The notes: generated by a model not told the origin, from the letters alone. Positions 41,136-53,949 are shown, numbered from the stretch's first letter. The stretch: DNA of 64,000 nt from Diphasiastrum complanatum (GCA_029204225.1 CM055092.1:45268087-45332086); one strand, 5' to 3'. Numbers and translations: made by a program.

Positions 41136-44100
41136 GTTTGCGTGTATGCGGACTTGCATTTACGCTATCTTATATTAGATCAGGATACAATCTGCTTGAC
41201 ACTGGAGTGCAAATCAAATGGAATTTTTCTATGTACAACTCTGATCGAGTAGTTTTTTTGACATCATTAAAACATCATACGTCAGACGGCTTAGAAACTT
41301 AACTTGTTTCGTTACGTTTTTGCTAGCGGCTAAAATATTATTTACTCTTTATGTCTGTGTGCAAAAGCCCTTAGCCTCAGCCTAATGTAGTCAATGTTAA
41401 TTACTTTGCAGATGCTGGTTATCAAGAGATTGAACATACTGCAAACCAACAAATTGCAACCCATGCAAGTGGGAATTCCCAGGAAGCCGTGGAGGTTAAA
41501 GGAGTCACAGCTTTGAGTGAACATTTTTTGGGGAAGGAAGAATCTCCTACAACTTCGAAATCAGAGTCGTCTTCTAGACCTTCACGAAATGAGTCTTCTG
41601 GTTTAGTAGTCATACTCGTTGGCATGCCTGGCAGTGGGAAAAGTACGTTCTGCATAAAGGTCATGGAAGGCCTTGAACATCCTTGGGTTCGCATCTGTCA
41701 GGTATAGGTCCAGCTCGTATTTGTTTGTCCGGCAGGTGTGATTGATATTCATCCTAATAAAATTATCTTACAGATCACAACTGATTGGGGGTAATCTTTC
41801 TCTGATCTTCAAGTCTCCTATCAAATTTTTAGGACTCTTCCAATTTTCCGGTCTACCTTGATGCCGTCTTTTGCCACTATATGCCCTAAATACTCCACCT
41901 GCTGTTGAGCAAACTCGCAGTTTGATGTCTTAGTGGACAACTTGTATTCTCGTAACAATTTCAGAACCAATTGATGTTCTTTGAAGTTCCAGATATAAAT
42001 AAACTAAAATATCATCAAAGGACACCAAGACAAATTTATATAGATATGGCCCAAAATTTTTGTTTATCAATGCTTGTAGTCGATGCGTCGGTTAAGCCAA
42101 ATGGCATAACCTTGAAATTATAATGTTGCCCTCTGTTAGAAAAGTGGTTTCATGTTGATCCTTTTTACTAACCTTGATATGGGGATAACCAGAGCGAAGA
42201 TCAATCTTAGAAAACACTTGTGTCCCCTTAAGAGCATCCAATAGATCCTCCACACAACGAATTGGAAATCTATTCTTAATGGTGATCTTGTTGAGTGCAC
42301 GATAATCTATGCACATCTGGAAAGTTTCGTCTTTCTTCTCAACAAAGAGCACTGGTGAGGCAAAAGTTGATTTGCCCAAACCAACGAACTCTTGTTCAAG
42401 TACCTCTTGAACCTGTTTTTGAACTTCTTCTCTTCCTAACTGTGACAACGTGTAAGGAGGGATTTTGATAGGTTTCGATTCCGGTTCTAGCTCTATAACA
42501 TGGTCCACAAATCTTGTTGGAGGTTCCCCTTTTGGTAATGAAACACATCTTCAAACTTGTCCAACACTAATTGCACCTTTGAGTTTATCAATTTTGCATC
42601 AACTTATTTAATTTTGCTCATCCATTTCCACTTTCAAAAGGAGCATCCTACATGTTTGCAAGATAATCACTGAAGTTGTACTCTTGAATTGTGTTACAAA
42701 TTTACTTACTGCAAACCTCCAGGTGCCGGTTAACCACAAGAGACCGAACGATTCACGTTCCACCCCGCCACCTAATCCGGGTCCACCCACCGTGCCTGGG
42801 CCTGTGACCGTATCAAGCTGGATCCGACCTCCATCCCAGACGGCGTCCCATACCACCACCGCCTAGGCTCTCCTGCCTCACGCTAGCAATACATCCTGGC
42901 CGTGCACACGTGTAGCGCAGCCATCCCAAAGAGAGCCGGGAACCACGACTTAGCTTCCCAGCCTTCAACTCTTGCCATCCAAACCCACTTGACATACAAG
43001 CAGCCAACTCGCCAACAACGATCAGACTTGACCAACTTGAAGTTCCTGAAAACCAACATTGAGATCCAACCTGGCGCCATGCCAGATCGAGGGTCCCGAT
43101 GTGGGTGACTTCCCTCCAAGCAAGCCGCCCGACATACATCAAACTTAACCAACTCGAAGCTTCGTTACAAACGAGTAACATCCAATCCAAGCAAGCGGTC
43201 TGACTTACATCAGACTTAACCAACTGAAAGCTTTGTCACGAGCGCTGGAAGCCAACCTGGCGCCACGCCAGACTGGACAGCCATAAACAGGTAACTTCCA
43301 CCCAAGCAAGCCATCCAACTCAGCCGACAGGTTAGAGCTCGTTCCCCAAAAGCTTAACCCATTCACGTTCATGCAAGGAACACTCAGAACCACAAGCCGC
43401 GACAGATATGGAAACAACCAGTTCCTGGACCAAATGGTCCCGACAGCATACCGCTGGCGCCACGGACCGAATGGTCCCGACGGCATACCGCTGGCGTCCT
43501 GGGATACGACCCTCAGCTATGTGCCAACTTAAAGATTTGGAAGCGGCCTTACAACTGGCGCTTTTACCGAACACTGAAACCCGGAAGGTAATCAGAGTCA
43601 GTTTAAGGAAAATCCCACTTTATTGATAAATCTGAGAAGGTTACATGACAAGTGTGTGACCGACCCTAGTCTTCGGGGCGCTAGCATGCCAAGGCGAGAG
43701 CCATGACAACATTCCAGCAAGGGAGGCTGAGACTTGGTTGGAGCTCGCCCTGAGTCGCAACCCGCACTCCCCTATAGTATTGGTGTGATTCGGCACCCCC
43801 TTCGTCACGAGCGCTGGAAGCCAGCCTAGCGCCACGCCAGACTGGACAGCCATAAACAGGTAACTTCCACCCAAGCAAGCCATCCAACTCAGCCGACAGG
43901 TTAGAGCCCGTTCCCCAAGAGCGCGACAAATATGGAAACAACCAGTTCCTGGACCAAATGGTCCCGACAGCATACCGCTGGCGCCACAGACCGGATGGTC
44001 CCGACGGCATACCGCTGGCATCTCGGGATACGACCCTCAGCTATGTGCCAACTAAAAAATTTGGAAGCGGCCTTACAACTGGCGCTTTTACCGAACATTG

Positions 44101-47100
44101 AAACCCGGAAGGTAATCAGAGTCAGTTTGAGGAAAATCCCACTTTATTGATAAATCTGAGAAGGTTACATTTCAAGTGTGTGACCGACCCTAGTCTCCGG
44201 GGCGCTAGCATGCCAAGGCGAGAGCCATGACAACATTCCAGCAAGGGAGGCTGAGACTCTCGCAACCCGCACTCCCCTATAGTATTGGTGTGATTCGGCA
44301 CCCCCCTCATACCAAGCACTCTACCCAAGCTGGTAAAGCACGTTTTTCTCTCTCTAGGATTTTCTCTTTCTAGAAAGTCATTTTCTCTCTCTAGATTTTA
44401 TTGATCCCCAGGCTTCCTTTAATCATGCCTAGATCGTGTGAGGTGATTGCACATCGATCTGAGCTCTCTGGACTCCGCTAGAACCGATCAAAGATTTTCA
44501 GCCATAGGAACTTGGCGCCGTCTGGATTCTTGTCACAGTGGCGCCGGGAGCAGCAGGGGTGCTGCTGGCGCCGGGGACATAGCTGGCGCCGATGGCGCCG
44601 GAAATAAAGCTTGTAAAGGTAGCTTTACAACAACACGCTCTCCATCCACCTCCTCCTAGGTAGACAGAATGGATGGCAAATGAGTTCCAAGTGTTCCGTT
44701 ACCTTCCGGTTTCTGAGCCCACGTTGACGTACATCAACAATGGCCTGTGGTTCAGTAGGTACAAAGGATGATAGGTCCTCCAGCTGAACTAAATCCTCCT
44801 GAGGCATTAAGTCATCCTTTCCACCAAGTCGTTCCTTTAAACGACTAATGTGAAAAATTGGATGTACCTTAACCCCTTGAGGAAGTTCTAGCTGGTACGC
44901 TTTCCGATGGAGTTTCTTTACTATACGGAATGGCCCCTCGTAACGAGGTGATAACTTAGGACATTTTCTAGTCCTTAGTACCTTAGAATCTTTTGGAATT
45001 CTAAGATATACCCAAGCCCCCTCCTCATAGACCCTAGGTTGTCGCTTTTGATTGGCGTAAAACTGGGCTCTATCCTGAGCCGTTTTTACGTTTTCGCGAG
45101 CAACAAGCAACATCTCTTGCATATCATGCAGGAAATCTACTGCTGCCTTAACGTTGAGGCCCACTAAGATGGGAGCCCTAGGCTTGAAACCATACATTAG
45201 AGAAAATGGACTAAAACCCGTCGCTGAGTGCTTTGCGCTATTATACGCAAACTCAATCATTGGAAGGTACCTTTTCCAATCTGACTGTCTTCTGGAAACA
45301 TATGCTCGAAGCATATCTTCCATAGACTGGTTTGTCCTCTCTGTCTGACCATCCGATTCAGGATGATCTGATGACCCCAAACTTAGGGTGGTCTCTAATT
45401 TCTCAAAGACCGCTTGCCAGAATTTGCCAGTGAAGTTTGGATCTCGATCATTAACAATGTCATTCGGCAAACCAAACAACCTAAACAACTTTTCCACGAA
45501 AAGCTATGCAAGTTCAGAAGCTTTGACAGTTTGCTTGGTTGGTATGAACTGCGCTATTTTAGTTAACTTGTCAACTATTTACCCAAATGGCATCATTTTG
45601 CTTCCCCGTCCGAGGTAGCCCAACCACAAAGTCCATGGAAATGCTTTCCCACTTTCTTTCGGGAATTTCCAAGGGCATTAACAAACCAGCTGCCTTAAGT
45701 CTTTCAGCTTTGTTAACTTGGCATTGCGCACACTTGCGAACATATGCCTCCACTTGACTTTGTAAATTTGGCCAGTAAAAGTTCCTTTTTACTAAGTCAA
45801 GTGTTCTTTGAGCGCCAGGGTGCCCTGCACATGGGCTGTCATGACATTCATGCAGGATTTGGGCCCTTATACCATCATTTTCTGGCACACAAACGTTTCC
45901 ATTCCGGAAAAGCAACCCATTTCTAATGGAATAGTCTCTTAGTACCTTGTCCTGAGGAGAAATCTTGGAATCCTGCATTCCAAGCCCATCACTAGATCTA
46001 GAAGAATCTGCCAGGACGTCTAGCCAAATACAGACCGAAGTACCTATCGGTTTTACACAAATCTCTTAAGGACAGATACAACTCAGATTGGATCTTAGAA
46101 AAGCTTAACTGATTAACCTCTCCAATCCGGCGGAAGGCATCCGCGACACTATTAGAAGTACCCTTCCGGTACTCAATGTCATAATGAAATTCTTGGAGCA
46201 TTTCTGACCATCTGGTCTTACGACCCCTAAGGTCGACCGCATCGTTAATATACTTTAACGTTGATGGTCAGTAACTATAGTAAACTGGGAGCCATACAAA
46301 TAATGTCTCCAAACTTTCAGGGCATTAATAACAGCGAAAAGTTCCTTGTCATAGGTGGAATACCGCCTTTGAGCAGGGTCCAACTTTTTGCTTTCAAAAG
46401 CTACCGGTCTACCATCCTGATATAGGACTGCGCCTATAGCATAGTCACTGGCATCCGTTTCAAGTACATACGGCTTGTTAGGGTCCACTATGTGTAGAAT
46501 AGGCGCTGTAGTTACACAGTATTTGAGGTTCTCAAAACTCTGATTCAACTCTTCAGTCCAAGTAACTGGAGGACTGAACTTACTGTGCCGGCTAACTCTT
46601 TTAGCCCCTCTGAGGACATTCGTCAAGGCCAATGCAATTAATGCATAGTTCAAGATGAATCTATGAAAAAACCCCGTAAAGCCCAAAAAGGACTTAACCT
46701 CTCGGATGGTTTTAGGGATAGGCCATTCACGTACTTGTCGGACTTTATTTGGGTCAATTTCCAACCCGTGGTCCGAAATAATGTGACCAAGGTATAACAA
46801 CCTTTTTTGGAAGAATACACATTTGGATTCCTTGGCAAAAAGCTTCTCCTGTCTAAGTAACTTTAAGACAATCCTGAGATGCTCCTCATGCTCCTCCAAG
46901 GTCTTACTATAGATGAGAATATCATCTAAGTAGACTATTACGAACTTTTCCAAATATGGACGAAGAAGATCGTTCATCATCTGCTGGAAAGTCGTTGGAG
47001 CATTTGTCAAGCCAAAAGGTAAAACCAAAAACTCATAATGGCCGTACCTAGTTCTAAATCCGGTTTTTTCAATATCCTCAGTCTTTATGCGAATCTGATG

Positions 47101-50100
47101 ATACCCTGATCTCAAATCGATTTTGGTGAAGTACTTTCAACCATGCAATCGATCAACCAGTTCATCCATTTGCGGCAAAGGATAACGGTTTTTAATCGTT
47201 AATTTATTCAACTTTTTAAAGTCCACACAAAGACGAGTGCCTCCGTCTTTTTTTTCAACAAGGAGCACTGGTGCCCCCCAGGGAGATTTACTAGGCCTAA
47301 CATGGCCCATCTTAAGGTGATTTTGCAGTTGCCTATAAACCTCATCCTCTTTAGTAGTACTCATCCTATATGGATACATTGATATAGGAGAACTACCAGG
47401 AATCAGTTTAATACCATGGTCAACACCCCTAGAGGGGGGAAGACCCTTAGGAAGCTGTTCAGGAAAGGCTGCTCATTTGATGTCCGTTGATCAATTGTAA
47501 GGTGTTTTCCCTTATAATTCTTTATTGTTGTCACCATTTTTTGCTCATTATTATAATTGACTTGACCTCGATTCCAATCAGAAGTTGTAGCAATTGGGGA
47601 TTGCAGAGGAACAATGGTATTAATGCAAGGATTTTGAGTGGCACTTGTTCGGTTTTTAATACTCAAATCCAAATCCATTCGGTAATGAGCATCCTGAAAT
47701 TTGTACATGCTACCAAGAAAAAAAACTTGAAGTCCGACCCCATCGACTCCATTGACTTCGACTTCAATATCAACTCATTCGACTTATTCGACTCCATCGA
47801 CACTCCACTCACTCGACACTCGACTTCATCGACTTACTCGACTCACTCGACTCCATCGACTCTCGACTCATTCCTCTCCATCGACTTACTTGACTTACTC
47901 GACTCCCTCATCAAGTCAGATCAAGTTCGATACAGGGAAAAGTCGATCCATGTATTGTCAAGAAGGACGACGTTGGCAGTCCACCTACTTGTACATAGAT
48001 GTACTATCTACAACGATGGCTATCTTCTGTAGGACGACTCTAGTAAATGAATTAGATTCAAACCTATACTTTCAAGTACTGATCACTGAACTGCAATCAT
48101 GAACAAGTCAAGTGAATTTAGAATAAAGTCTGCACCTTTAGCAGTCAGTGATTATTGGATCATTCGATTCCTTCTGGTTTGATTGTTTTTCCCCACACAG
48201 AAGTGAGAATTCATCTAGCAACGATCAAGTGTCTGAGGCTCTGCATTTTTGCGCCTCACAGACCAGCGCACTGCTTCACGCTCATGTACTCTATTTTGGA
48301 TTAATCAAAGAGTGCAATTTTGTCCACAGTGCACACACAACTGTTGTTGTTCATTTGTGCATTATTACAGACTACATTACATCTTGATTCTTGTTGCTAC
48401 GCTGACACACTTCCGATCCACAACTGTTCGTTGTAAGTTTCCGCTGCTAGTATCTCGATCCAGATTTTGATTCTGGACCTCTACCTTTGGAACCGATTGA
48501 TCGATTCCCATCAAGATACTACGTTCTACTCTTGCGTCAGAACTCGTTTCTGCTACACCACCGATTTTCGACATGGTTTCAGAGCTTTTGGTTCAGTAAT
48601 CTGCATTTCCATGCAAGTCGCCAGTCTTGTTTCTATCAAGACACATCGCTTTGAAAGTGTGCAACTAGCAGTTTTTCGATATCATTGTTTCTACTAGGCA
48701 TCTCGCTCTCTTCACCAGAGTGGATCCATCTTCTAGTTCATGTCTGATTGACAAACTCGATGGAGAGAACTACCATCTCTGGAAGTTCAAAATGAAAGTT
48801 GTACTACTTGCCAAAGAACTGTGGGACATCGTTGATGGCACAGAGGTCAAGCCTGAGGTCGATGCAACCAACATCACCAAATGGAGACAGAGGGATGGCA
48901 AGGCATTTGCCTTGATTACTCTGAATATTAAAGACTCTCAAATCAGCTATATTCGAACAACTCAGACCGCTAAGGTTTCTTGGGACATCCTAGCAACCCT
49001 CTATGATATCAGGGATGTTACATCCAAGTTACATTTGAGGAAGAAATTCTTTACATTAAGAATGTCTGATGCAGACACTATTTTGAGCCATCTCAAAATA
49101 TTCAAAAATCTCATGGAGCAGATGACTGCAACCGGCTCAGTCATTGAAGGTTCCGATGCAGTAATGACTCTACTATCAAGTCTACTTGAAGCTTTCGAAA
49201 CCTGGGTCAACTCAGGATCGGATCCGCAAGCTCTAATCTCAAAGAAAAATCAGAAGTTTAGATCCAAAAGATCAACAAAGTCAGACTATCCTGACAAGAA
49301 GAGCAACATGCAGCTTGGATCGAATTAAGAGACTTCATCATTCCAGCCAAGACAGAAACTATTCTGTAAATACTTTAAGAGGACTGGTTACCTTATCAAG
49401 GACTGCATGATATTGAAATACAATAATGAAAAGAAGAAGTAGTTCCAACAACAACAAGCAAATGCTGCAACTACCAGTCACTCGACCCAGCCACAAGAGG
49501 GAAATGAAGCAGCCTTCAAGACCAAAGTTGGAGAACTACATGATATCGATTCCTGATATTTGGACTCGGGAGCACAACACATGACTCACCACCATGATTG
49601 GTTCCAAGACTACAAATCATACACCCATTCTGTTCGACCACAAGGGGAAGGCTCCAGAAAATTCCGATCCTAGAGTCGAAACCAGCTCCAGGATCGAACA
49701 TCAGAAAATCGATACAGACTCAGACAGTGAGTCAGATCTCCAATGAGTCGAATTGCATCAGAGGATCGAAGTTCAACCCAAAATATCGAATCTATCCAGA
49801 TAGCCTCCATCCCGATTTATGGATGATCCAGCCTGCTACTTTTGTGCAAGAACCATGCATTGTATCAGAGGCAGTGTCAACTTGAGATGCTGATCAATGG
49901 AAAGCTGCGATGGACACAGAATTCGATTCTCTAATTGAGAATTAGACATGGACTGTAACAGAGCTGCCAAAGGATTGAAATCCGATTCCATACAAATGGA
50001 TATTCAAAGCAAAGTATGATGCTGAAGGAAAACTAAATCGATACAAGGCTAGACTGGTCGCCGAAGGTTTTTCACAGATTCTAGATGTAGATTATTCAGA

Positions 50101-52146
50101 GACTTTTAGCCTTGTTGTTAAACATACTTCAATCGATTATTACTCTCCTATGCAGCTGCAGCCAATCTCGTAGTCCACCAAATGGACGTCCAAACAGCCT
50201 TTTTGAACATGACTATCGAAGAGGAGATCTACATGTCGCAACCAGAGGGCTACGAGCTCAAGGGTAAGGAGCATCTTGTCTGCAAAATCCACAAGGCACT
50301 CTATGGTCTGAAACAGTCACCAAGAGCCTGGTTTCAGAAGATAAATGCATTTCTAATTGAGAATGGTTTTATTCCAAACCTGGCAGACTCGAATGTCTAT
50401 TTCAAGTCTGTTTCGACTTCCTTTATAATCATCACTTTATATGTAGATGATACGTTACTATTTAGTAACAATCTGAATCTCTTGAAGGATACTAAATGCA
50501 TGCTAGCCCAGGAATACAAGATGACTGATATGTGTCCAGCCCATTACTGTCTCAGAATTCAGATTCATGGAAATCGATCCAGCAGAGATCTACATCGTCA
50601 ACAACGATATCTCACTAACGTGTTGGAAAAATATGGAATGACCAACTGTAAATAGAGCTTATTTCCACTCGACCCAAGTGTGCTTAATAAGTCAATACAA
50701 CGTAAGAGGCCTTGAAGTGGCAGTAAAACATAAAGTAAACCCTAGTTGGTTTTTTCAACTCTCGTGTGTCTGTGCATGCATACATTTTTAATAAATTTGA
50801 TGAAGACAGGGGCTGTTAATTAAATTTGAACACATCTCGTATTTTCTTTGAAGATACGAGATGTGTTCATGTAGGTGCATATCAGAGTTTGCCATTCGAT
50901 TAGGTTCAGGTCCCGTGTCATATCTTAACCTATTTGAAAGTTTTCAGCTTTACAAAAGTTATGAAACAGAAGTCCAGGGTTGGCTACTGTTCTTGAACTG
51001 GTTCAGAGGGTCCATATGACAGTATTTTTTGCAAAGTTGATGTTAGCCTCCAGAGAGTAGCAATAAGATTAAGCTGCCTTTTCAAATTATATGTTTTGGA
51101 TCAGATTACTGCATGTTCTGTTAATTGTTCGAAAGTTCTATGAGGAATTTTCCGTTATCAAATTTTTCTTCGAATTTTATGGAACTATGTGCATTACAAG
51201 AATTCCCTGTTTTGATGCAGGATGTAATCAGGGGTGGAAAAAGGGGTACAAAGGAACTTTGCATAAAGCATGCAACACAGGCGTTGACTGCAGGAAAAAG
51301 TATATTGGTTGATCGGTGCAATATGAATGAGCAGCAGCGAAGTGAGTTTTTGGATTTAGCCCGAAAGTTTGGTGTTGAGGCTCATGCTGTAGTGTTAGAT
51401 CTCCCTTTGAAACTGTGCATACAGCGTGCAATGAAGAGGACTGCACATGAGGGAGGATTGCAAGGTGCGAATGTGGGAGGTCCTATTGCTCGCATTTCAC
51501 ATGATTTAAAACTTCCTGACTTGAAGGAAGGTTTCACTCGGGTCACCATATGTAAAACTGACACCGATATGGAGAAAGCTCTTTTCTCGTACAGAAAAAT
51601 GGCATCAATCTTCCAATCATCTCTAGGATGCGACAATATGGAAGGTAGTTTTGATGAGTGTCGTCAGATGATTACGAAATCTGTTGGCTCTAGAGCTAGG
51701 GCTGGAAATGTCACTGATGTCACCTACAAAGCAGACCTGAGAGAAACAGACAATGCACGTGAACAGCTTGGTGCTCCTATGCAGGGAATGAACCCAATAA
51801 AGCAAGCTGAAGACCTGCCAATCAATTCTTACAAATTCACCCACAAATCTGGAATCACACTAGCTTTTCCTTCTCTATCGACAGCAGATTTCCAGTTTGA
51901 CCACGAAAAAGCTGCTATTGTAATGATAGAATCAGTCACAGAGTTTTTATCCAAGGATGAAAATGCTGGGCTGGAACTCATGCTTGTGGACTTATCTGCA
52001 GATTCTGACATGCTTTTACGTGTTGGCAGAATAGCAGCAGAATTGGGCCTGAATGAAAAAGGATTTGCTACTTACACTGGAGATATCACAAAATTGCATT
52101 CTATTGGAGGTTTAGAATGCAAGGTCATCGCAAATTGTGCAAATTG
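40958..52146 (+). CDS. Aprataxin/bHLH140-like repair protein: PBZ finger, PNK-like kinase, macro domain (partial)
   Basis: Exons 40958-41135, 41412-41701 and 51221-52146 join in frame (phases 1, 0, 2; all GT-AG) to 464 residues. The rest lies beyond the window. Exon 1 encodes a PBZ zinc finger: C25, C31, H38, H44 in C-x5-C-x6-H-x5-H spacing with the typical CYQKNPEH. Exon 2 has a serine-rich linker, then the Walker A motif GMPGSGKST at residues 130-138. Exon 3 has ILVDRCN (Walker B-like, Asp187) and the rest of a polynucleotide-kinase-like domain, a linker, and the start of a macro domain (TGDITKL, then NCANW). Arabidopsis bHLH140/aprataxin-like has the kinase, macro and HIT parts; a HIT domain is expected downstream. 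The likely role is nuclear, in ADP-ribose-guided DNA strand-break repair. A second in-frame Met at residue 16 could be the true start. No stops are seen in the exons. Confidence 0.85.
41790..42600 (-). pseudogene. Ty3/gypsy RT fragment (G) in intron 2
   Basis: The minus strand encodes an RT N-terminal half ([22 protein letters not shown] would be its core, at 42092-42508) and, in another frame, palm sequence with LDDILVY and [10 protein letters not shown] (41800-42040). Frames are broken and no LTR is attached. Confidence 0.8.
42911..44632 (-). mobile_element. Solo LTR of family 2 with an internal tandem duplication
   Basis: The plus strand runs TGTAGCGCAG...TTTACAACA and is flanked by ACACG on both sides (42906-42910 and 44633-44637). 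It is 1722 bp, about 600 bp longer than the other copy at 58126-59249, because a block of about 567 bp (43236-43802) is repeated at 43803-44307. There is no internal element sequence. Family 2 shares its TGTTGTAAAGC terminus and internal blocks with family 1, so the two LTR families are related. Confidence 0.9.
44638..47475 (-). pseudogene. Ty3/gypsy pol of element F
   Basis: RT (47137-47379 and 46255-47115) has [10 protein letters not shown] and YLDDILIYS; RNase H has [16 protein letters not shown]. Integrase (45571-45978 and 44625-45497) has an HHCC zinc motif, [12 protein letters not shown] and [12 protein letters not shown]-like [10 protein letters not shown] module and a short chromodomain-like end ([18 protein letters not shown]) follow, the latter frameshifted near 44700. 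Stops occur near 47135, 46250, 46000 and 45570-45500. RT and integrase catalytic residues are retained. Confidence 0.9.
47734..47915. repeat. TCGACT-rich degenerate tandem repeat
   Basis: About 180 bp consist of variants of tcgactcca, tcgactta and ttcgac. It lies in the presumed LTR or leader of copia E. Frames read Ser-Thr-His repeats without a domain. Confidence 0.85.
48574..48585 (+). promoter_or_regulatory. Primer-binding site of copia E
   Basis: TGGTTTCAGAGC differs by one base from the usual initiator tRNA-Met site and sits about 140 bp before gag. Confidence 0.6.
48720..50655 (+). pseudogene. Ty1/copia gag and RT of element E
   Basis: Gag (48720-49328) begins with GTG where related copies have ATG. 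A CCHC-like knuckle ([15 protein letters not shown]) is at about 49360, and a protease-like [12 protein letters not shown] with a preceding stop at about 49555. The integrase is deleted. RT starts at about 49885 with stops ([12 protein letters not shown]) and has MDVQTAFLN and YVDDTLLFS at 50182-50655. A nonfunctional relic. Confidence 0.88.
50827..50869. repeat. Perfect 16-bp hairpin in intron 2
   Basis: The arms 50827-50842 and 50854-50869 are exactly complementary around an 11-nt loop, and three more pairs (one G-T) can form inside. It lies about 350 bp upstream of exon 3. It is possibly a small foldback element or an RNA structure in the intron. Confidence 0.85.
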
Positions 52147-53457
52147 GTCAGACATCATATACTTTGAGGTTTTTTCTTTGCTTTAATATAGGATAATATG
52201 GGTGGCACCTGGAGATTGTTGCTGTGTTGTTTCAGGTCTGAAAATTGAATCCTGAATCTAAAAAAAAACTGCAACCTTCTTGTACCATACATTACTGCAC
52301 AGAACTTATAGCATCATGCAACTTTCTGGACTGCAGATTATACCCCAATATCTATTTCCTTCTTTGAGATTTTGGATGAAAAGATAATGTTCATTGTCTT
52401 GCTGATCCCTTGTGAGTGTGCTCAATTCATCTCCCCCCACCCCAAATTGAATACACATTTTCCAGCCAGCTGGTGGCTCGTAAGTAGCTTGTTTATGTCA
52501 ATTACGGTTCGGAATGTGGCTGTAAAGAAATGAACTTTACAGTTGTGTAGTACTATGGTACTTATACTCCCCACTTAAGCACCCACCATAATCCATAGAA
52601 GTAATTCTGCCATTAATTAACAGCGATTAGTCAGACCCCTTGACCACCTTTGACCACTTCGATTGACTGAGTAAGCGGTCCTCTCAGTTTAGTCAACACC
52701 CAGGCAGGCTTAGCTAAGGTTGGAGTCCATTTTCTATAGTCACTTTACAATAATTTACATGTGCTTGTACATAAATGATGTCGTCAAATGGGCACAAATG
52801 ATTATTATAAGGATACTCCATTTATTTCCAAATAAGTATTGGTGAAATAAACTGGACTGTTCCAGTCTTACCCCTCATGAGACAAAAGGGGATGTAGCTT
52901 AGCAAAGCTACGGATTCTCCACTGACCAACCAATTCATAAAATCAAAACTCAGAAAACCCCCTTCTTTTGAGTTCTCTCCTTAGTGATTGTTAGATGAAT
53001 TTAATGAAAATTCTTAGAATCAATCATATCCTATAATGTACCTCTTGATAACATGTCTTTGAGATAGAACTTTGTTAGCAAACATTAAAGTTGGGATGCA
53101 TGCCTATGTCAATCGGTCTATTTTTTTTGGAATAAACATTTTCTTACAACAAAATCTTAAGAACACTAGAAAACATTGATTTATCTTCCATTTCACATGG
53201 TGTACTTCTTAGTAATACTTAAATAATACATAATCATCATCACAATGGCCGATTTCAAGTGCTGAATCTTAAGTGCACACATCAATTGAATAAATTGAAG
53301 CCCAAATATAACCATAGTTCAAAATTGAATATAACCATGATTCATACTTAGATATAATCATGTTGCATAGATGTGATTCAAACTCAAATATAACCTTGAT
53401 TCATTATCCATAATACAGTCAAATAAATAAGTCACAAAAGGCATCTAAATTCCATTG

Positions 53458-53516
<59 letters not shown>

Positions 53517-53949
53517 GCACGCTAACCATTGCCCTCTCCATCTCTCTCTGCCCTTGCCCTATGGCACCACGGAAACACGGGGGAACTAGCTTCCTTTGTT
53601 CCCCACCCCACTCTCCATCTGGCTCCTCGGCTCCTTGCAACAACAATGCTACCTACTGCTAGTGACAAGCGATAGTTCACAGGAGCTCAAAAATGTGTAA
53701 ATGGAGTTACAAAATCCTTTAGCCTTGCCTAAAGCCGCCTTTTTCAAGCCACCCACAATCATTTGAACCTATGATTTTGATGATCCAAGCTAACAATGGG
53801 CTGCTTGAAGTAAGATCTTATTCTTGCATTCATTGTAGCATACTCTAGACTCATGAACAAACATTGTAATTGCTGGACGCAGTACAACTGCAGGGTAGTA
53901 GCCTTGAAAGTGATGCACTACCACAAGATCAAGAGCTTTTTGCATGATT
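52147..53949. other. Intron 3 sequence without recognised features
   Basis: After the donor at 52147 no further macro-domain or HIT exon is readable on the plus strand up to the window end. This part has no TE protein. A compound microsatellite is near 53.48 kb. Confidence 0.6.
53461..53513. repeat. Compound (TCTG)n(TC)n microsatellite
   Basis: Five TCTG units followed by about 16 TC units. Confidence 0.98.

Larger units (their letters stand above)
42660..47475 (-). mobile_element. Ty3/gypsy element F fragment in intron 2, split by a solo LTR
   Basis: Minus-strand pol runs from about 47475 (protease-RT linker [17 protein letters not shown]) to 44638. It continues after the solo LTR into a GC-rich tail at 42660-42910, the two parts being joined by the duplicated ACACG. 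The right side is truncated before RT, and no LTR of this element is seen. Confidence 0.75.
47476..50660 (+). mobile_element. Ty1/copia element E remnant in intron 2
   Basis: Plus strand: a likely 5' LTR ends at 48573, followed directly by a primer site (TGGTTTCAGAGC) and gag at 48720. Protease and RT remnants follow up to 50655. The integrase region is missing and no 3' LTR is seen. The left boundary of the LTR is uncertain; it abuts gypsy F. Confidence 0.7.

Noticed and set aside
42684-42866. Proline-rich plus-strand peptide that could be a host exon
   Set aside because: It is contiguous with gypsy F after removal of the solo LTR, so more likely antisense of its tail.
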